Assembly (NCBI GenBank): GCA_013812805.1
Contig: JACCSV010000064.1
Span: 1 to 10,563 of the forward strand
Reading direction: 5' to 3'
Length of the DNA: 10,563 nt
Origin: Sphingomonas sp.
Lineage (GTDB): Bacteria; Pseudomonadota; Alphaproteobacteria; Sphingomonadales; Sphingomonadaceae
This document shows positions 1-6,645 of this stretch, one piece after another. A program made the position numbers and the translations under genes. The notes beneath the pieces were generated by a model. The model ran no database searches and had not been told where the DNA came from. It was given only the letters and a program-made list of their open reading frames with translations. The stretch's first letter is position 1, and every line of letters begins with the position of its first letter.

Positions 1-542
1 TTCATCGACACCACCTCTTCCTCGGTCACGCCGAGGTCGGTGGCGATCTTGGTCACGTCTTGAGGCTTGAGATCGCCTTCTTCGAACGCGTCGATCTGGT
101 TCTTCATCCGGCGAAGGTTGAAGAAGAGCTTCTTCTGGGCGGCGGTGGTGCCCATCTTCACCAGGCTCCACGAGCGCAGGATGAACTCCTGGATCGAGGC
201 GCGAATCCACCACATCGCATAGGTCGCGAGGCGGAAGCCGCGGTCCGGCTCGAACTTCTTCACGCCCTGCATCAGGCCGATATTGCCTTCGCTGATCAGC
301 TCGCTGACCGGAAGGCCGTAGCCGCGGTAGCCCATCGCGATCTTGGCAACGAGGCGAAGGTGAGAATTCACCAGCTTGGCCGCCGCCTCGGTGTCGTCAT
401 GCTCGCGCCAGCGCTTGGCGAGCATATACTCTTCCTCAGGCGCGAGGATCGGAAATTTCTTGATTTCGGCTAGGTAGCGGTTGAGCCCCGCTTCCCCGCC
501 CGAAGCGGGGATCGACATCGCTCTACCTTTTTGCGCAGCCAT
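1..542 (-). CDS. rpoH: RNA polymerase heat-shock sigma factor RpoH (sigma-32), N-terminal 180 residues, cut by window edge
   Basis: Translation of the minus strand gives an intact sigma-70-family N-terminus. Region 1.2/2.1 is seen as NRYLAEIKKFPILAPEEEY (about residues 21-39) and HLRLVAKIAMGYRGYGLP (61-78). Core region 2 includes ELISEGNIGLMQGVKKFEP (81-99) and ATYAMWWIRASIQEFILRSW (106-125). The RpoH-box segment QKKLFFNLRR follows (136-145), which separates RpoH from other group 3/4 sigma factors. RpoH directs core RNA polymerase to heat-shock promoters for chaperones and proteases. Two starts are possible: the ATG at 542, with an AAGGAG 12 bases upstream (555-560, a long spacing), and the ATG eight codons downstream (516-518), preceded by an AAGG closer in. 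I chose the longer form, without certainty. The rluD-like gene lies upstream on the same strand with a 56-base gap, so readthrough is possible. The rest, including regions 3 and 4, lies outside the window. Confidence 0.95.
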   Translation of the reverse strand, partial: MAAQKGRAMSIPASGGEAGLNRYLAEIKKFPILAPEEEYMLAKRWREHDDTEAAAKLVNSHLRLVAKIAMGYRGYGLPVSELISEGNIGLMQGVKKFEPDRGFRLATYAMWWIRASIQEFILRSWSLVKMGTTAAQKKLFFNLRRMKNQIDAFEEGDLKPQDVTKIATDLGVTEEEVVSM

Positions 543-598
543 TGCTTCGTCTTTCTCCTTGGGCAGCCCTCCGAACGCGGCGGGCGAGCCAATCAACC

Positions 599-1552
599 TT
601 ATACACCAAGAGCAGTGAACAGTTCCTGCATGTCGGGTGGCATGCCACTGGAGAACGACAGTCGGTGCTTCGTTACGGGGTGCGTAAAGCCCAGCTCCGC
701 CGCATGTAAAGCCTGCCGCTGAAAGCCCAGCGATTTCAGAAGGTCACGGTGGGCCTTCCCGGAGCCGCCATAGACCGGATCGCCAAGCAAGGGGTGCCCG
801 ATCGACGCCATGTGAACGCGGACCTGATGAGTGCGGCCGGTTTCCAGCGCGCATTCGGTGAGGGTTGCGTCGCCTAGAAGCGTCAGCCGCTTCCAGTGAG
901 TGACGGCACGCTTGCCCTTGCCGGCGGGCACAATCGCGATCTTCTTGCGGTTGGCCGAGGAGCGGGCCAGCGGCGCGTCGATCGTGCCTTGCGCGCTCTT
1001 CGGCACGCCGGTGACGATCGCCAAATAGCGGCGGTCGATGCTGTGGGCGGCGAACTGCCTGGCTAGGCCTTCATGGGCGACGTCCGATTTGGCCACCACC
1101 AGCAACCCGGATGTGTCCTTGTCGATGCGGTGGACGATGCCCGGTCGGCCGACGCCCCCGATGCCGGACAGCGATCTTCCGCAATGGTAGAGGAGCGCGT
1201 TGACCAAAGTGCCGTCCGCATTGCCAGCGGCCGGATGGACGACGAGGCCGGCCGGTTTGTCGAGCACCAGCAGATGCTCGTCTTCAAACACGATCTTGAG
1301 CGGTATGTCCTGCGCGATGTTGTGGGCAGGGGTCGGCACCGGCACGTCCAGCCGCAGCGCTTCGTCACCGCAGACCTTGGTTGCCGGATCGCGAAGCGCG
1401 GCGCCGCTTTCACCGGTCAGCGCGCCCGACCGGATCAGCGCTTTCAGCCGCTCGCGCGACATAGCCGGCACCGCGGCGGCGAGCGCGCGGTCGAGCCGCC
1501 AGCCGGCATGGGCTGGCTCGAGCTTCACCTCGATCGTCTGATGTTCCCCCAT
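599..1552 (-). CDS. rluD: RluD-family 23S rRNA pseudouridine synthase
   Basis: This 317-residue protein has the full RluA/RluC/RluD layout. An N-terminal S4 RNA-binding domain (about residues 17-64, with WRLDRALAAAVP and SRERLKALIRSG) is followed by the catalytic domain. That domain shows LLVLDKPAGLVVHPA (94-108), the catalytic-Asp motif HRIDKDTSGLLV (141-152, Asp144), RRYLAIVTG (174-182), and ETGRTHQVRVHMASIGHPLLGD (starting at 237). The family isomerises specific uridines in large-subunit rRNA; in E. coli RluD makes pseudouridines 1911, 1915 and 1917 in helix 69. RluD is my best subgroup guess, but RluA or RluC specificity cannot be excluded. The reading frame stays open about 700 bases further upstream, but family homology starts at MGEHQ (ATG at 1552). 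The extension is antisense to chpT and looks like a high-GC artefact. It sits just upstream of rpoH on the same strand. Confidence 0.92.
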   Translation of the reverse strand: MGEHQTIEVKLEPAHAGWRLDRALAAAVPAMSRERLKALIRSGALTGESGAALRDPATKVCGDEALRLDVPVPTPAHNIAQDIPLKIVFEDEHLLVLDKPAGLVVHPAAGNADGTLVNALLYHCGRSLSGIGGVGRPGIVHRIDKDTSGLLVVAKSDVAHEGLARQFAAHSIDRRYLAIVTGVPKSAQGTIDAPLARSSANRKKIAIVPAGKGKRAVTHWKRLTLLGDATLTECALETGRTHQVRVHMASIGHPLLGDPVYGGSGKAHRDLLKSLGFQRQALHAAELGFTHPVTKHRLSFSSGMPPDMQELFTALGV

Positions 1553-1561
1553 CGACCTCGC

Positions 1562-1590
1562 GATATTGGGGGCGGACACAGAGGGTTCAA
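1562..1590 (-). promoter_or_regulatory. Possible sigma-70-like promoter for the rluD-like gene
   Basis: In the 88-base divergent gap before chpT, the minus strand reads TTGAAC (1585-1590), a 17-base spacer, then AATATC (1562-1567). The -35 matches TTGACA at 4 of 6 positions; the -10 matches TATAAT weakly (3 of 6). The spacing is ideal, but the expected start site would fall within a few bases of the ATG at 1552, implying an almost leaderless message. No convincing promoter for chpT is visible in the same gap. This is a weak pattern call. Confidence 0.25.
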
Positions 1591-1640
1591 GCGGGTCTGG
1601 CGCTTGCGCTCCATCGGACCTTGCCGCATCAGTCGCGGCG

Positions 1641-2279
1641 ATGAACGCCGTCGATCTCGCCAGCCTGCTTTGCTCCCGCCTGTGCCACGACCTGATGTCT
1701 CCCGTGGGCGCCCTCAACAACGGCGTCGAGCTGCTCGCTGACGAGCAGGACCCGGAAATGCGCGAGCGCTGCATCGACCTGCTGGCCGAAAGCGCACGGA
1801 CCTCGGCCAACAAGCTCAAATTCTTTCGTCTTGCCTTTGGCGCCGCCGGGGGCTTCGGGGACGCCATCGATACCGGCGAGGCGCGGGCCGCGCTCGAAGG
1901 GCTGTTCGGAAGCGACGGCCGCCACGAGCTCGGCTGGATGGTCGGCGACGCCAAACTGTCGAAGGGCGCGACCAAGCTGCTGCTCAACCTGGCGCTGATC
2001 GGCGGCGATGCGCTGGTCCGCGGCGGCCGGCTCGACGTCGGCGCCGAGACTGGAGCGATGGGGCTAGAAATCGTCATCCGCGCCGAGGGGCCGCGAATTG
2101 TCGTCGACCAAGGTATTCGCGAAATGCTGGTCAGCGGCCGCGAGGATGCGGTCGAGCCGCGCTCGGCGGGCGCCTGGCTCGCCCACAGCCTCGCGGCAGA
2201 GGCCGGCGGCACAATCCAGCTGTCGCAACCCAGCGACACCGTGCTGATGATCGGAGCCACGCTTCCGGCGCAGGGCTAA
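1641..2279 (+). CDS. chpT: ChpT-type histidine phosphotransferase
   Basis: The product is 212 residues, the usual size for ChpT. Near the N-terminus it has the H-box LCSRLCHDLMSPVGALNNGVE, where His16 is the predicted phosphoacceptor, followed by a second helix (about 37-63) that completes a DHp-like dimerisation hairpin. The remainder (about 70-212) fits the degenerate HATPase-like fold of ChpT, without the N, G1 and G2 ATP-binding boxes of true kinases; the end AWLAHSLAAEAGGTIQ resembles its last helix and strand. In Caulobacter, ChpT passes phosphate from the hybrid kinase CckA to CtrA and CpdR in the cytoplasm. The frame opens at a TTG at 1566, but the ATG at 1641 places the H-box where the family has it; no clear Shine-Dalgarno sequence precedes it. 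It is divergent from rluD and 57 bases ahead of cheA, so it probably heads the chemotaxis run. That position is unlike Caulobacter, where as I recall chpT is not in a che cluster. Confidence 0.85.
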   Translation: MNAVDLASLLCSRLCHDLMSPVGALNNGVELLADEQDPEMRERCIDLLAESARTSANKLKFFRLAFGAAGGFGDAIDTGEARAALEGLFGSDGRHELGWMVGDAKLSKGATKLLLNLALIGGDALVRGGRLDVGAETGAMGLEIVIRAEGPRIVVDQGIREMLVSGREDAVEPRSAGAWLAHSLAAEAGGTIQLSQPSDTVLMIGATLPAQG

Positions 2280-2291
2280 CGCCGCTTTAAC
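2276..2291 (+). promoter_or_regulatory. CtrA-like binding box between chpT and cheA
   Basis: The bases read CTAA (2276-2279), seven bases, then TTAAC (2287-2291). The CtrA consensus in alphaproteobacteria is TTAA-N7-TTAAC, so this has exact spacing, a perfect right half and one mismatch in the left half. It overlaps the chpT stop codon and lies 45 bases before the cheA ATG at 2337. CtrA is known to control flagellar and chemotaxis genes in many alphaproteobacteria, which makes the location sensible. A single box found by eye has a real chance of being accidental. Confidence 0.45.
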
Positions 2292-2336
2292 TCCTGCTGC
2301 CCATAACGGCCGCTCCGCTTGGGGGCTGCTGCGCCG

Positions 2337-4673
2337 ATGGACGATTTGATTGCCGACTTCGTTGCCGAATGCCGCGAGATGCTCGAAGCGCTGGGTGGTG
2401 AGCTTGTCGCTTGGGAAGCGACGCCCGACGACCGCGCCCGGCTCGATTCCATCTTCCGCTTCGTCCACACCGTCAAAGGCAATTGTGGCTTTTTCAATTT
2501 CCCCCGGCTCGAGGCCCTAAGCCACGCCGCCGAGGATGCGCTCGCGGACGTTCGCGCCGGCCGCCGCCAGGCCGACGGCCCGCTGGTCAGCGCGGTGCTC
2601 GCGATCATCGACCGTATCGGCGAAATGATTGCCGCGATCGAAAACGGCGGCGAAGTGCCGGAGGGGGACGACAGCGCCTTGATCGACGCGCTGGAGCCCG
2701 GCGCCGAAGGCGCTTCCGCGCCGCTGGCGAGCGCAGTTCCCGAAACCGAAGGCCGTTCCGCCGCGCCGCGCACCATCCGCCTCTCCGTCGAACTTCTCGA
2801 TCGGGTGATGAGCACGGTTTCAGACATGGTGCTGGCCCGCAACGAGCTGGCCCGCCGGCTTCGCGAATCCCCGACCGACGTGCCGGTCGACGGCGCCTTT
2901 GAACGCTTGTCCTCGATCATCGCCGAGATGCGCGACGCGATTACGCGAACCCGGATGCAGCGGATCGAGAATCTGTTCGTCGCCTTGCCGCGCCTAGTTC
3001 GCGATCTCTCCGCCGAGCTTGGCAAGCAGGTGCTGGTCGATGTCGAGGGCGGCGATGTCGAGCTCGATCGCGAGATGATCGAGATGATCCGCGATCCACT
3101 GACGCACATCGTCCGCAACGCAGTCGACCACGGCATCGAAACGCCGGCCGAACGCAGGGAAGCGGGCAAGCGGGAGATCGGCATCCTCGCAGTCTCGGCA
3201 CGCCAGTCCGGCAACCAGATATTCATCGACATCCACGACGATGGCCGCGGCATCGACGGCAAGCGTCTGGTGGACAAAGCCATCTCCGCCGGAACCCTCG
3301 ACAAGAGTGCCGCGGCGCAGCTGAGCTCACGCGAGCAGCTGGCGCTGATCTTCGAGGCGGGCCTGTCGACCGCCAGGGAAGTCACCGCAATCTCCGGCCG
3401 CGGCGTCGGCATGGACGTCGTCCGCTCCAACGTCGAGCGCATTGGCGGCATCGTCGAGGTCGACAGCACGCCCGGCGAAGGCACGCGCATGACGCTTCGG
3501 GTGCCGCTGACCCTGACGATTATCCCGGCGCTGACCGTGTCGATCGGCTCCCAGCATTTCGCCATCCCCCGCTCGGCGATCGAGGAGATCGTCCGCGCCA
3601 ACAGGGATTCAGTGACCCTCGACAGGATCGGCGGGGCAGGGGTAGCGACGATCCGGGGCCGCCGGGTTCCCGAAGTCGCGCTTGCCGACATCCTCGGCCT
3701 CGACAGCCAGGTACCGGATAGCGAGCGCAACCTCGTCGTTCTGCGCCCCGCGGGCGGCGACGTTTATGCGCTGGCGGTCGACAAGATCCACGATCACGAG
3801 GAACTGGTGGTCAAGCCGGCCGCTCCGGCGGTGATGGCGACCGGTCTCTATGCGGGCACCACTCTGGCCGATGACGGCAGCCCGATCCTGCTGTTCGACC
3901 CGGCCGGGCTGGCCCGGGTCGGCGGCGTCAAACTGGAATCGCAGGAGCGCACTGCCCGCGTCGCCGAGGGCCCGGCGAAAGTCACGGCGCAAGCCACGGA
4001 CGTGCTGCTGTTCCGCGGGCTGGACGGCGGCCGGCGAGCACTCCGCCTGGCGATCGTCGACCGCATCGAGGAGGTCCCGGCAAGCGCGATCCGGCACGCC
4101 GCCGGGCAGCTGCGCGTACAGCTAGGGGAGGCCATCCTGCCGCTCGCTGGGGTCAACGGCGAGCTCCCCGACGACAAGGTTCGCCTATTCCGGCTCAACG
4201 ACGGGTCGAACGAGATTGGCTACGCCATCCGTGAGGTCATCGACCTATCGGCGATCGAGAATGAAGTGATCCTCGCCGACGGTCCGGGCGAGATCGCCGG
4301 GGTGAGCCTGATCTGCGGGGAGCCGGCCGAGCTCGTCGACGCGCATTATCTGTTTTCCAAGCACCTCGGCGTCTCCGCCGGCCGCTCGTCGGACCAGCCG
4401 GTCTGCCGACTGCCGAGCGGCGATGCCTGGATGCAGCACATGCTTCGCCCGATCGTCGAAGCCGCGGGCTACCGCGTTGTCGGCGACGAGGAAGAGGGCG
4501 AGGCCGACCTGGTCATCGCGACAGACAGCAAGGAGGCCGCCGAGGTGGCCGCGGCGCGCCGGATCGTGCTTCGCGCCGACCCCGACGCGGCGGACGACGA
4601 GGATGAGAGCATCTACCGCTACGACCGCGCCGGGCTGCTGCTGGCGCTCAAGGCCGCGGGGAGTTGCAAATGA
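2337..4673 (+). CDS. cheA: Chemotaxis histidine kinase CheA with extended C-terminus
   Basis: This 778-residue protein is the central chemotaxis kinase, which autophosphorylates in receptor-CheW arrays and passes phosphate to CheY and CheB. The P1 (Hpt) domain spans about 1-105, with phospho-His44 in RFVHTVKGN. A low-complexity linker of about 40 residues (106-145) replaces the CheY/CheB-docking P2 domain. P3 dimerisation is at about 146-206. The P4 kinase domain shows the N box HIVRNAVDHGIE (257-268), G1 DDGRGID (301-307) and G2 GRGVGMDVV (354-362). P5, CheW-like, starts at about 391 and runs to about 528. Beyond it, 553-675 looks like a second CheW-like domain. Residues 690-778 resemble a shortened receiver, with a helix at MLRPIVEAAGYRVV and a strand at DLVIATD, but without the paired N-terminal acidic residues. 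I chose the ATG at 2337 over the in-frame TTG at 2319. The stop overlaps the cheW start as ATGA, implying translational coupling. Confidence 0.95.
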   Translation: MDDLIADFVAECREMLEALGGELVAWEATPDDRARLDSIFRFVHTVKGNCGFFNFPRLEALSHAAEDALADVRAGRRQADGPLVSAVLAIIDRIGEMIAAIENGGEVPEGDDSALIDALEPGAEGASAPLASAVPETEGRSAAPRTIRLSVELLDRVMSTVSDMVLARNELARRLRESPTDVPVDGAFERLSSIIAEMRDAITRTRMQRIENLFVALPRLVRDLSAELGKQVLVDVEGGDVELDREMIEMIRDPLTHIVRNAVDHGIETPAERREAGKREIGILAVSARQSGNQIFIDIHDDGRGIDGKRLVDKAISAGTLDKSAAAQLSSREQLALIFEAGLSTAREVTAISGRGVGMDVVRSNVERIGGIVEVDSTPGEGTRMTLRVPLTLTIIPALTVSIGSQHFAIPRSAIEEIVRANRDSVTLDRIGGAGVATIRGRRVPEVALADILGLDSQVPDSERNLVVLRPAGGDVYALAVDKIHDHEELVVKPAAPAVMATGLYAGTTLADDGSPILLFDPAGLARVGGVKLESQERTARVAEGPAKVTAQATDVLLFRGLDGGRRALRLAIVDRIEEVPASAIRHAAGQLRVQLGEAILPLAGVNGELPDDKVRLFRLNDGSNEIGYAIREVIDLSAIENEVILADGPGEIAGVSLICGEPAELVDAHYLFSKHLGVSAGRSSDQPVCRLPSGDAWMQHMLRPIVEAAGYRVVGDEEEGEADLVIATDSKEAAEVAAARRIVLRADPDAADDEDESIYRYDRAGLLLALKAAGSCK

Positions 4674-5107
4674 ACCAGTTGCTGCTGATCGTCACCATTG
4701 CCGGGCAACGCGTCGCGCTTCAGGCAGCCGCCGTTGAATCCGTCGTCGCGCTCGACACGCTGATCCCGGTGCCGCGCGCCGCGCCGCACGTCGCCGGACT
4801 GTCGGCACTTCGCAGCCGGGTGCTGACCGTCATCGACTGCATGCGCTCGCTCGACCTCGGCGCGACCGAGTGCGCGGACGGCATCCGCGAAGCCGCGGTC
4901 GTCGAGCTCGACGGCCACCATTATGCTTTGCTGGTCGACCTCGTCGAAGACGTTGTCGAAGCCACCTCCGATCCGGCGCCGGTGCGCGCGGCGATGGGCA
5001 AAGGCTGGGAACGAGTCTCCCATGGCATGGTCGAGACCGAGCAGGGGCCGCTCCTCCTGATCGATGTCGCGGCGCTTGTTTCCGGCGCCGAGGCCCGCGC
5101 GGCTTAA
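4670..5107 (+). CDS. cheW: Chemotaxis coupling protein CheW
   Basis: The 145-residue product is a single CheW-like domain, near the usual length of 140-170. It begins LLLIVTIAGQRVALQAAAVESVV, a typical first strand pair, continues through VPRAAPHVAGLSALRSRVLTVID (35-56), where the family's arginine-containing loop precedes the VxDL-type strand, and then VVELDGHHYALLVDLVEDVV (77-96). CheW bridges CheA's P5 domain and receptor cytoplasmic tips in the membrane-associated array. The ATG at 4670 overlaps the cheA TGA, so it is probably translated by reinitiation; an in-frame TTG two codons upstream is a less likely start. The protein is somewhat diverged from E. coli CheW, but its place directly after cheA supports the call. 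A 57-base gap follows before cheY. Confidence 0.92.
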   Translation: MNQLLLIVTIAGQRVALQAAAVESVVALDTLIPVPRAAPHVAGLSALRSRVLTVIDCMRSLDLGATECADGIREAAVVELDGHHYALLVDLVEDVVEATSDPAPVRAAMGKGWERVSHGMVETEQGPLLLIDVAALVSGAEARAA

Positions 5108-5150
5108 GCTCTTCGTTACTCTTAACTTGTACCGCTTGCGGCACATCAGC

Positions 5151-5156
5151 GGGAAG
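5151..5156 (+). promoter_or_regulatory. Ribosome binding site of cheY
   Basis: GGGAAG lies 8 bases before the cheY ATG at 5165. It is one of the few recognisable Shine-Dalgarno-like sequences in the che run; cheA and cheB have none that is convincing. It fits independent, stronger translation of the response regulator. Confidence 0.5.
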
Positions 5157-5164
5157 CCCGAAGC

Positions 5165-5530
5165 ATGAAAAGTTGTTTGATCGTCGACGATTCCAAGGTG
5201 ATCCGCAAGGTCGCCAGGCACATCCTCGAAACCCTTCAGTTCGACGTCGAGGAAGCCGGCGACGGCCAGGAAGCTTTGACCCGCTGCGAGGCGAAGATGC
5301 CGGATGTCGTTCTCCTCGACTGGAACATGCCGGTGATGAGCGGGATGGAGTTCCTCCGCCTGCTTCGCCAGCGCGGCCATTCCGACCAGCCCAAGGTGGT
5401 GTTCTGCACGACCGAAAACGACATGGCGCACATCCGCGCCGCGCTCGAGGCTGGCGCCGACGAATATGTGATGAAACCCTTCGACCGAGAGACGCTGCAA
5501 GTTAAACTGCAACTCGTCGGCGTCGCCTGA
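5165..5530 (+). CDS. cheY: Chemotaxis response regulator CheY (single receiver domain)
   Basis: The 121-residue protein is one complete receiver domain and nothing else. The acidic pair is Asp8-Asp9 in CLIVDDSKVIRKVAR, the phosphoacceptor is Asp52 in VVLLDWNMPVMSG, the switch threonine is Thr82 or Thr83 in FCTTEND, and the conserved lysine is Lys104 in YVMKPFD. In the family, CheA-phosphorylated CheY binds the flagellar switch to change rotation. The protein lacks an output domain, so its function rests on CheA supplying phosphate and on the gene's position between cheW and cheB. Spontaneous or another phosphatase must dephosphorylate it, as no CheZ gene is seen here. The upstream gap contains TTAA (5104-5107) and TTAAC (5122-5126), but the 14-base separation does not fit a CtrA box. 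The ATG has a GGGAAG 8 bases upstream. The cheB start follows 11 bases after the stop. Confidence 0.93.
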   Translation: MKSCLIVDDSKVIRKVARHILETLQFDVEEAGDGQEALTRCEAKMPDVVLLDWNMPVMSGMEFLRLLRQRGHSDQPKVVFCTTENDMAHIRAALEAGADEYVMKPFDRETLQVKLQLVGVA

Positions 5531-5541
5531 TCGTCACGCCG

Positions 5542-6645
5542 GTGGAGCGGGCGCTCGCAACGACGCGGCACCGCGAGGATGCCCGAGGGGGCTCACGCCG
5601 CATCCGGGTGATGCTGGTCGACGATTCGGCGGTCGCCCGGGCGGTGCTGTCGCGAATGATCGAAGCCGATCCGGCGTTCGAGATCGCGGCGGTTGCCGGA
5701 ACCGCCGAGGACGCCATCGACGTTTTGCAGTCGGTGCAGGTCGATACCGTCGTTCTCGACTTGCAGATGCCGGGGGCAGGCGGGCTCGTTCTCATCCCCG
5801 AGGTCCTCGAAGCGGCCAATGGCGCTCGAGTGATGATCGTCTCCTCGCTCGCTGACGAGGGCGCCGAGCAGACCATCGCCGCGCTCGCCCACGGGGCTGC
5901 CGACGCAATCCCCAAGCCGGGCGCCGGCCGCTTCAACGGCCGCTTCTCCCAGGTGTTGCTGGCCAGGCTGAAGGCGCTTGGCTTTGCCGACGACCGGGAG
6001 CCGCTGCCGCAGCCGATCAAGCTGCAGGGCTACGTGCCGCTGCGGGCGATGCCTGCGGATCCGATCGGAATCCTGGCGATCGGTGCGTCCACCGGCGGAA
6101 TCCATGCGCTTTCCACCCTGTTCATGGCGCTTCCCGCCCGGACCGGGGTGCCGATCCTGGTCACCCAGCATCTGCCGCCACCGTTCATGCCGGTGTTCGC
6201 TCGCCAGCTCGCCGTGTCAGCGCGGCGCGAAGTGCTGGTCGCAACCGACGGCATGCTGATCGAGCCCGACCGGATAGTGATCGCGCCAGGGGATGCCCAT
6301 CTCACCATCGAGCCGTGCGCCGCGGGCCACGTGGTGCGACTGACCGGCGAGCCCTCGCGGAGCGGCTGCATGCCATCGCTCGATCCGATGTTCGCTTCGG
6401 TCGGACTGCACTTTGGCGCGCGGGCGCTCGGCGTCGTTCTGACCGGGATGGGACGCGATGGCGTCGACGGCGCCTCGCGCCTGGTCGCCTGCGGCGGCTC
6501 GATCCTCGCGCAGGACGAGGACAGCTCGGCGGTGTGGGGGATGCCCCGCGCGGTGGTCGAAGCGGGGCTCGCCTGCGCGATCATGCCGCCCGAAAAGATC
6601 GCACGCCGGATCGCGTCGAGAACCGGGGACGGCGCGTGCAGGTAA
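5542..6645 (+). CDS. cheB: Chemotaxis response regulator protein-glutamate methylesterase CheB
   Basis: The 367-residue protein has the standard CheB layout. A receiver domain (about 20-145) carries acidic Asp27-Asp28 in VMLVDDSAVAR and phosphoacceptor Asp73 in VVLDLQMPGAGG. After a linker comes the methylesterase/amidase domain (about 172-360). The catalytic triad is visible as Ser183 in AIGASTGGIHAL, His210 in LVTQHLPP and Asp306 in LTGMGRDGVDGA. CheB removes methyl groups from receptor glutamates, and often deamidates glutamines, when phosphorylated by CheA, giving adaptation together with CheR. The GTG at 5542 is the first standard start after the in-frame stop at 5503-5505 and leaves about 20 residues before the first receiver strand. 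A later GTG or ATG (5608, 5611) would cut into that strand. No clear ribosome binding site is seen, so coupling to cheY is likely. The 3' end overlaps cheR by 10 bases. Confidence 0.94.
   Translation: MERALATTRHREDARGGSRRIRVMLVDDSAVARAVLSRMIEADPAFEIAAVAGTAEDAIDVLQSVQVDTVVLDLQMPGAGGLVLIPEVLEAANGARVMIVSSLADEGAEQTIAALAHGAADAIPKPGAGRFNGRFSQVLLARLKALGFADDREPLPQPIKLQGYVPLRAMPADPIGILAIGASTGGIHALSTLFMALPARTGVPILVTQHLPPPFMPVFARQLAVSARREVLVATDGMLIEPDRIVIAPGDAHLTIEPCAAGHVVRLTGEPSRSGCMPSLDPMFASVGLHFGARALGVVLTGMGRDGVDGASRLVACGGSILAQDEDSSAVWGMPRAVVEAGLACAIMPPEKIARRIASRTGDGACR

Noticed and set aside
598..603. TATAAG on the minus strand as a -10 element for rpoH.
   Set aside because: It overlaps the rluD stop codon and has no acceptable -35 element at 16-18 bases.
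555..612. CTCTTGG (606-612, minus strand) can pair with CCAAGGAG (555-562), covering the rpoH ribosome binding site, as a possible RNA thermometer.
   Set aside because: The pairing needs a bulge, is only about 7-8 base pairs, and lies partly in rluD codons; such short matches arise by chance within 60 bases.
1553..2260. The rluD reading frame stays open about 236 codons upstream of its start, antisense to chpT.
   Set aside because: The extension is Ser/Pro/Ala/Arg-rich with no domain pattern, lies opposite a well-supported gene, and is typical of the antisense frames of GC-rich coding DNA. RluD similarity begins at the ATG at 1552.
2276..3730. A 484-codon minus-strand frame opposite cheA.
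   Set aside because: Its composition (Ser/Arg/Pro-rich, no motifs) and exact placement opposite cheA indicate a shadow of the sense codons.
5104..5126. TTAA and TTAAC near cheY as a second CtrA box.
   Set aside because: The two halves are separated by 14 bases instead of 7, and the first overlaps the cheW stop codon. A lone half-site is too common to call.
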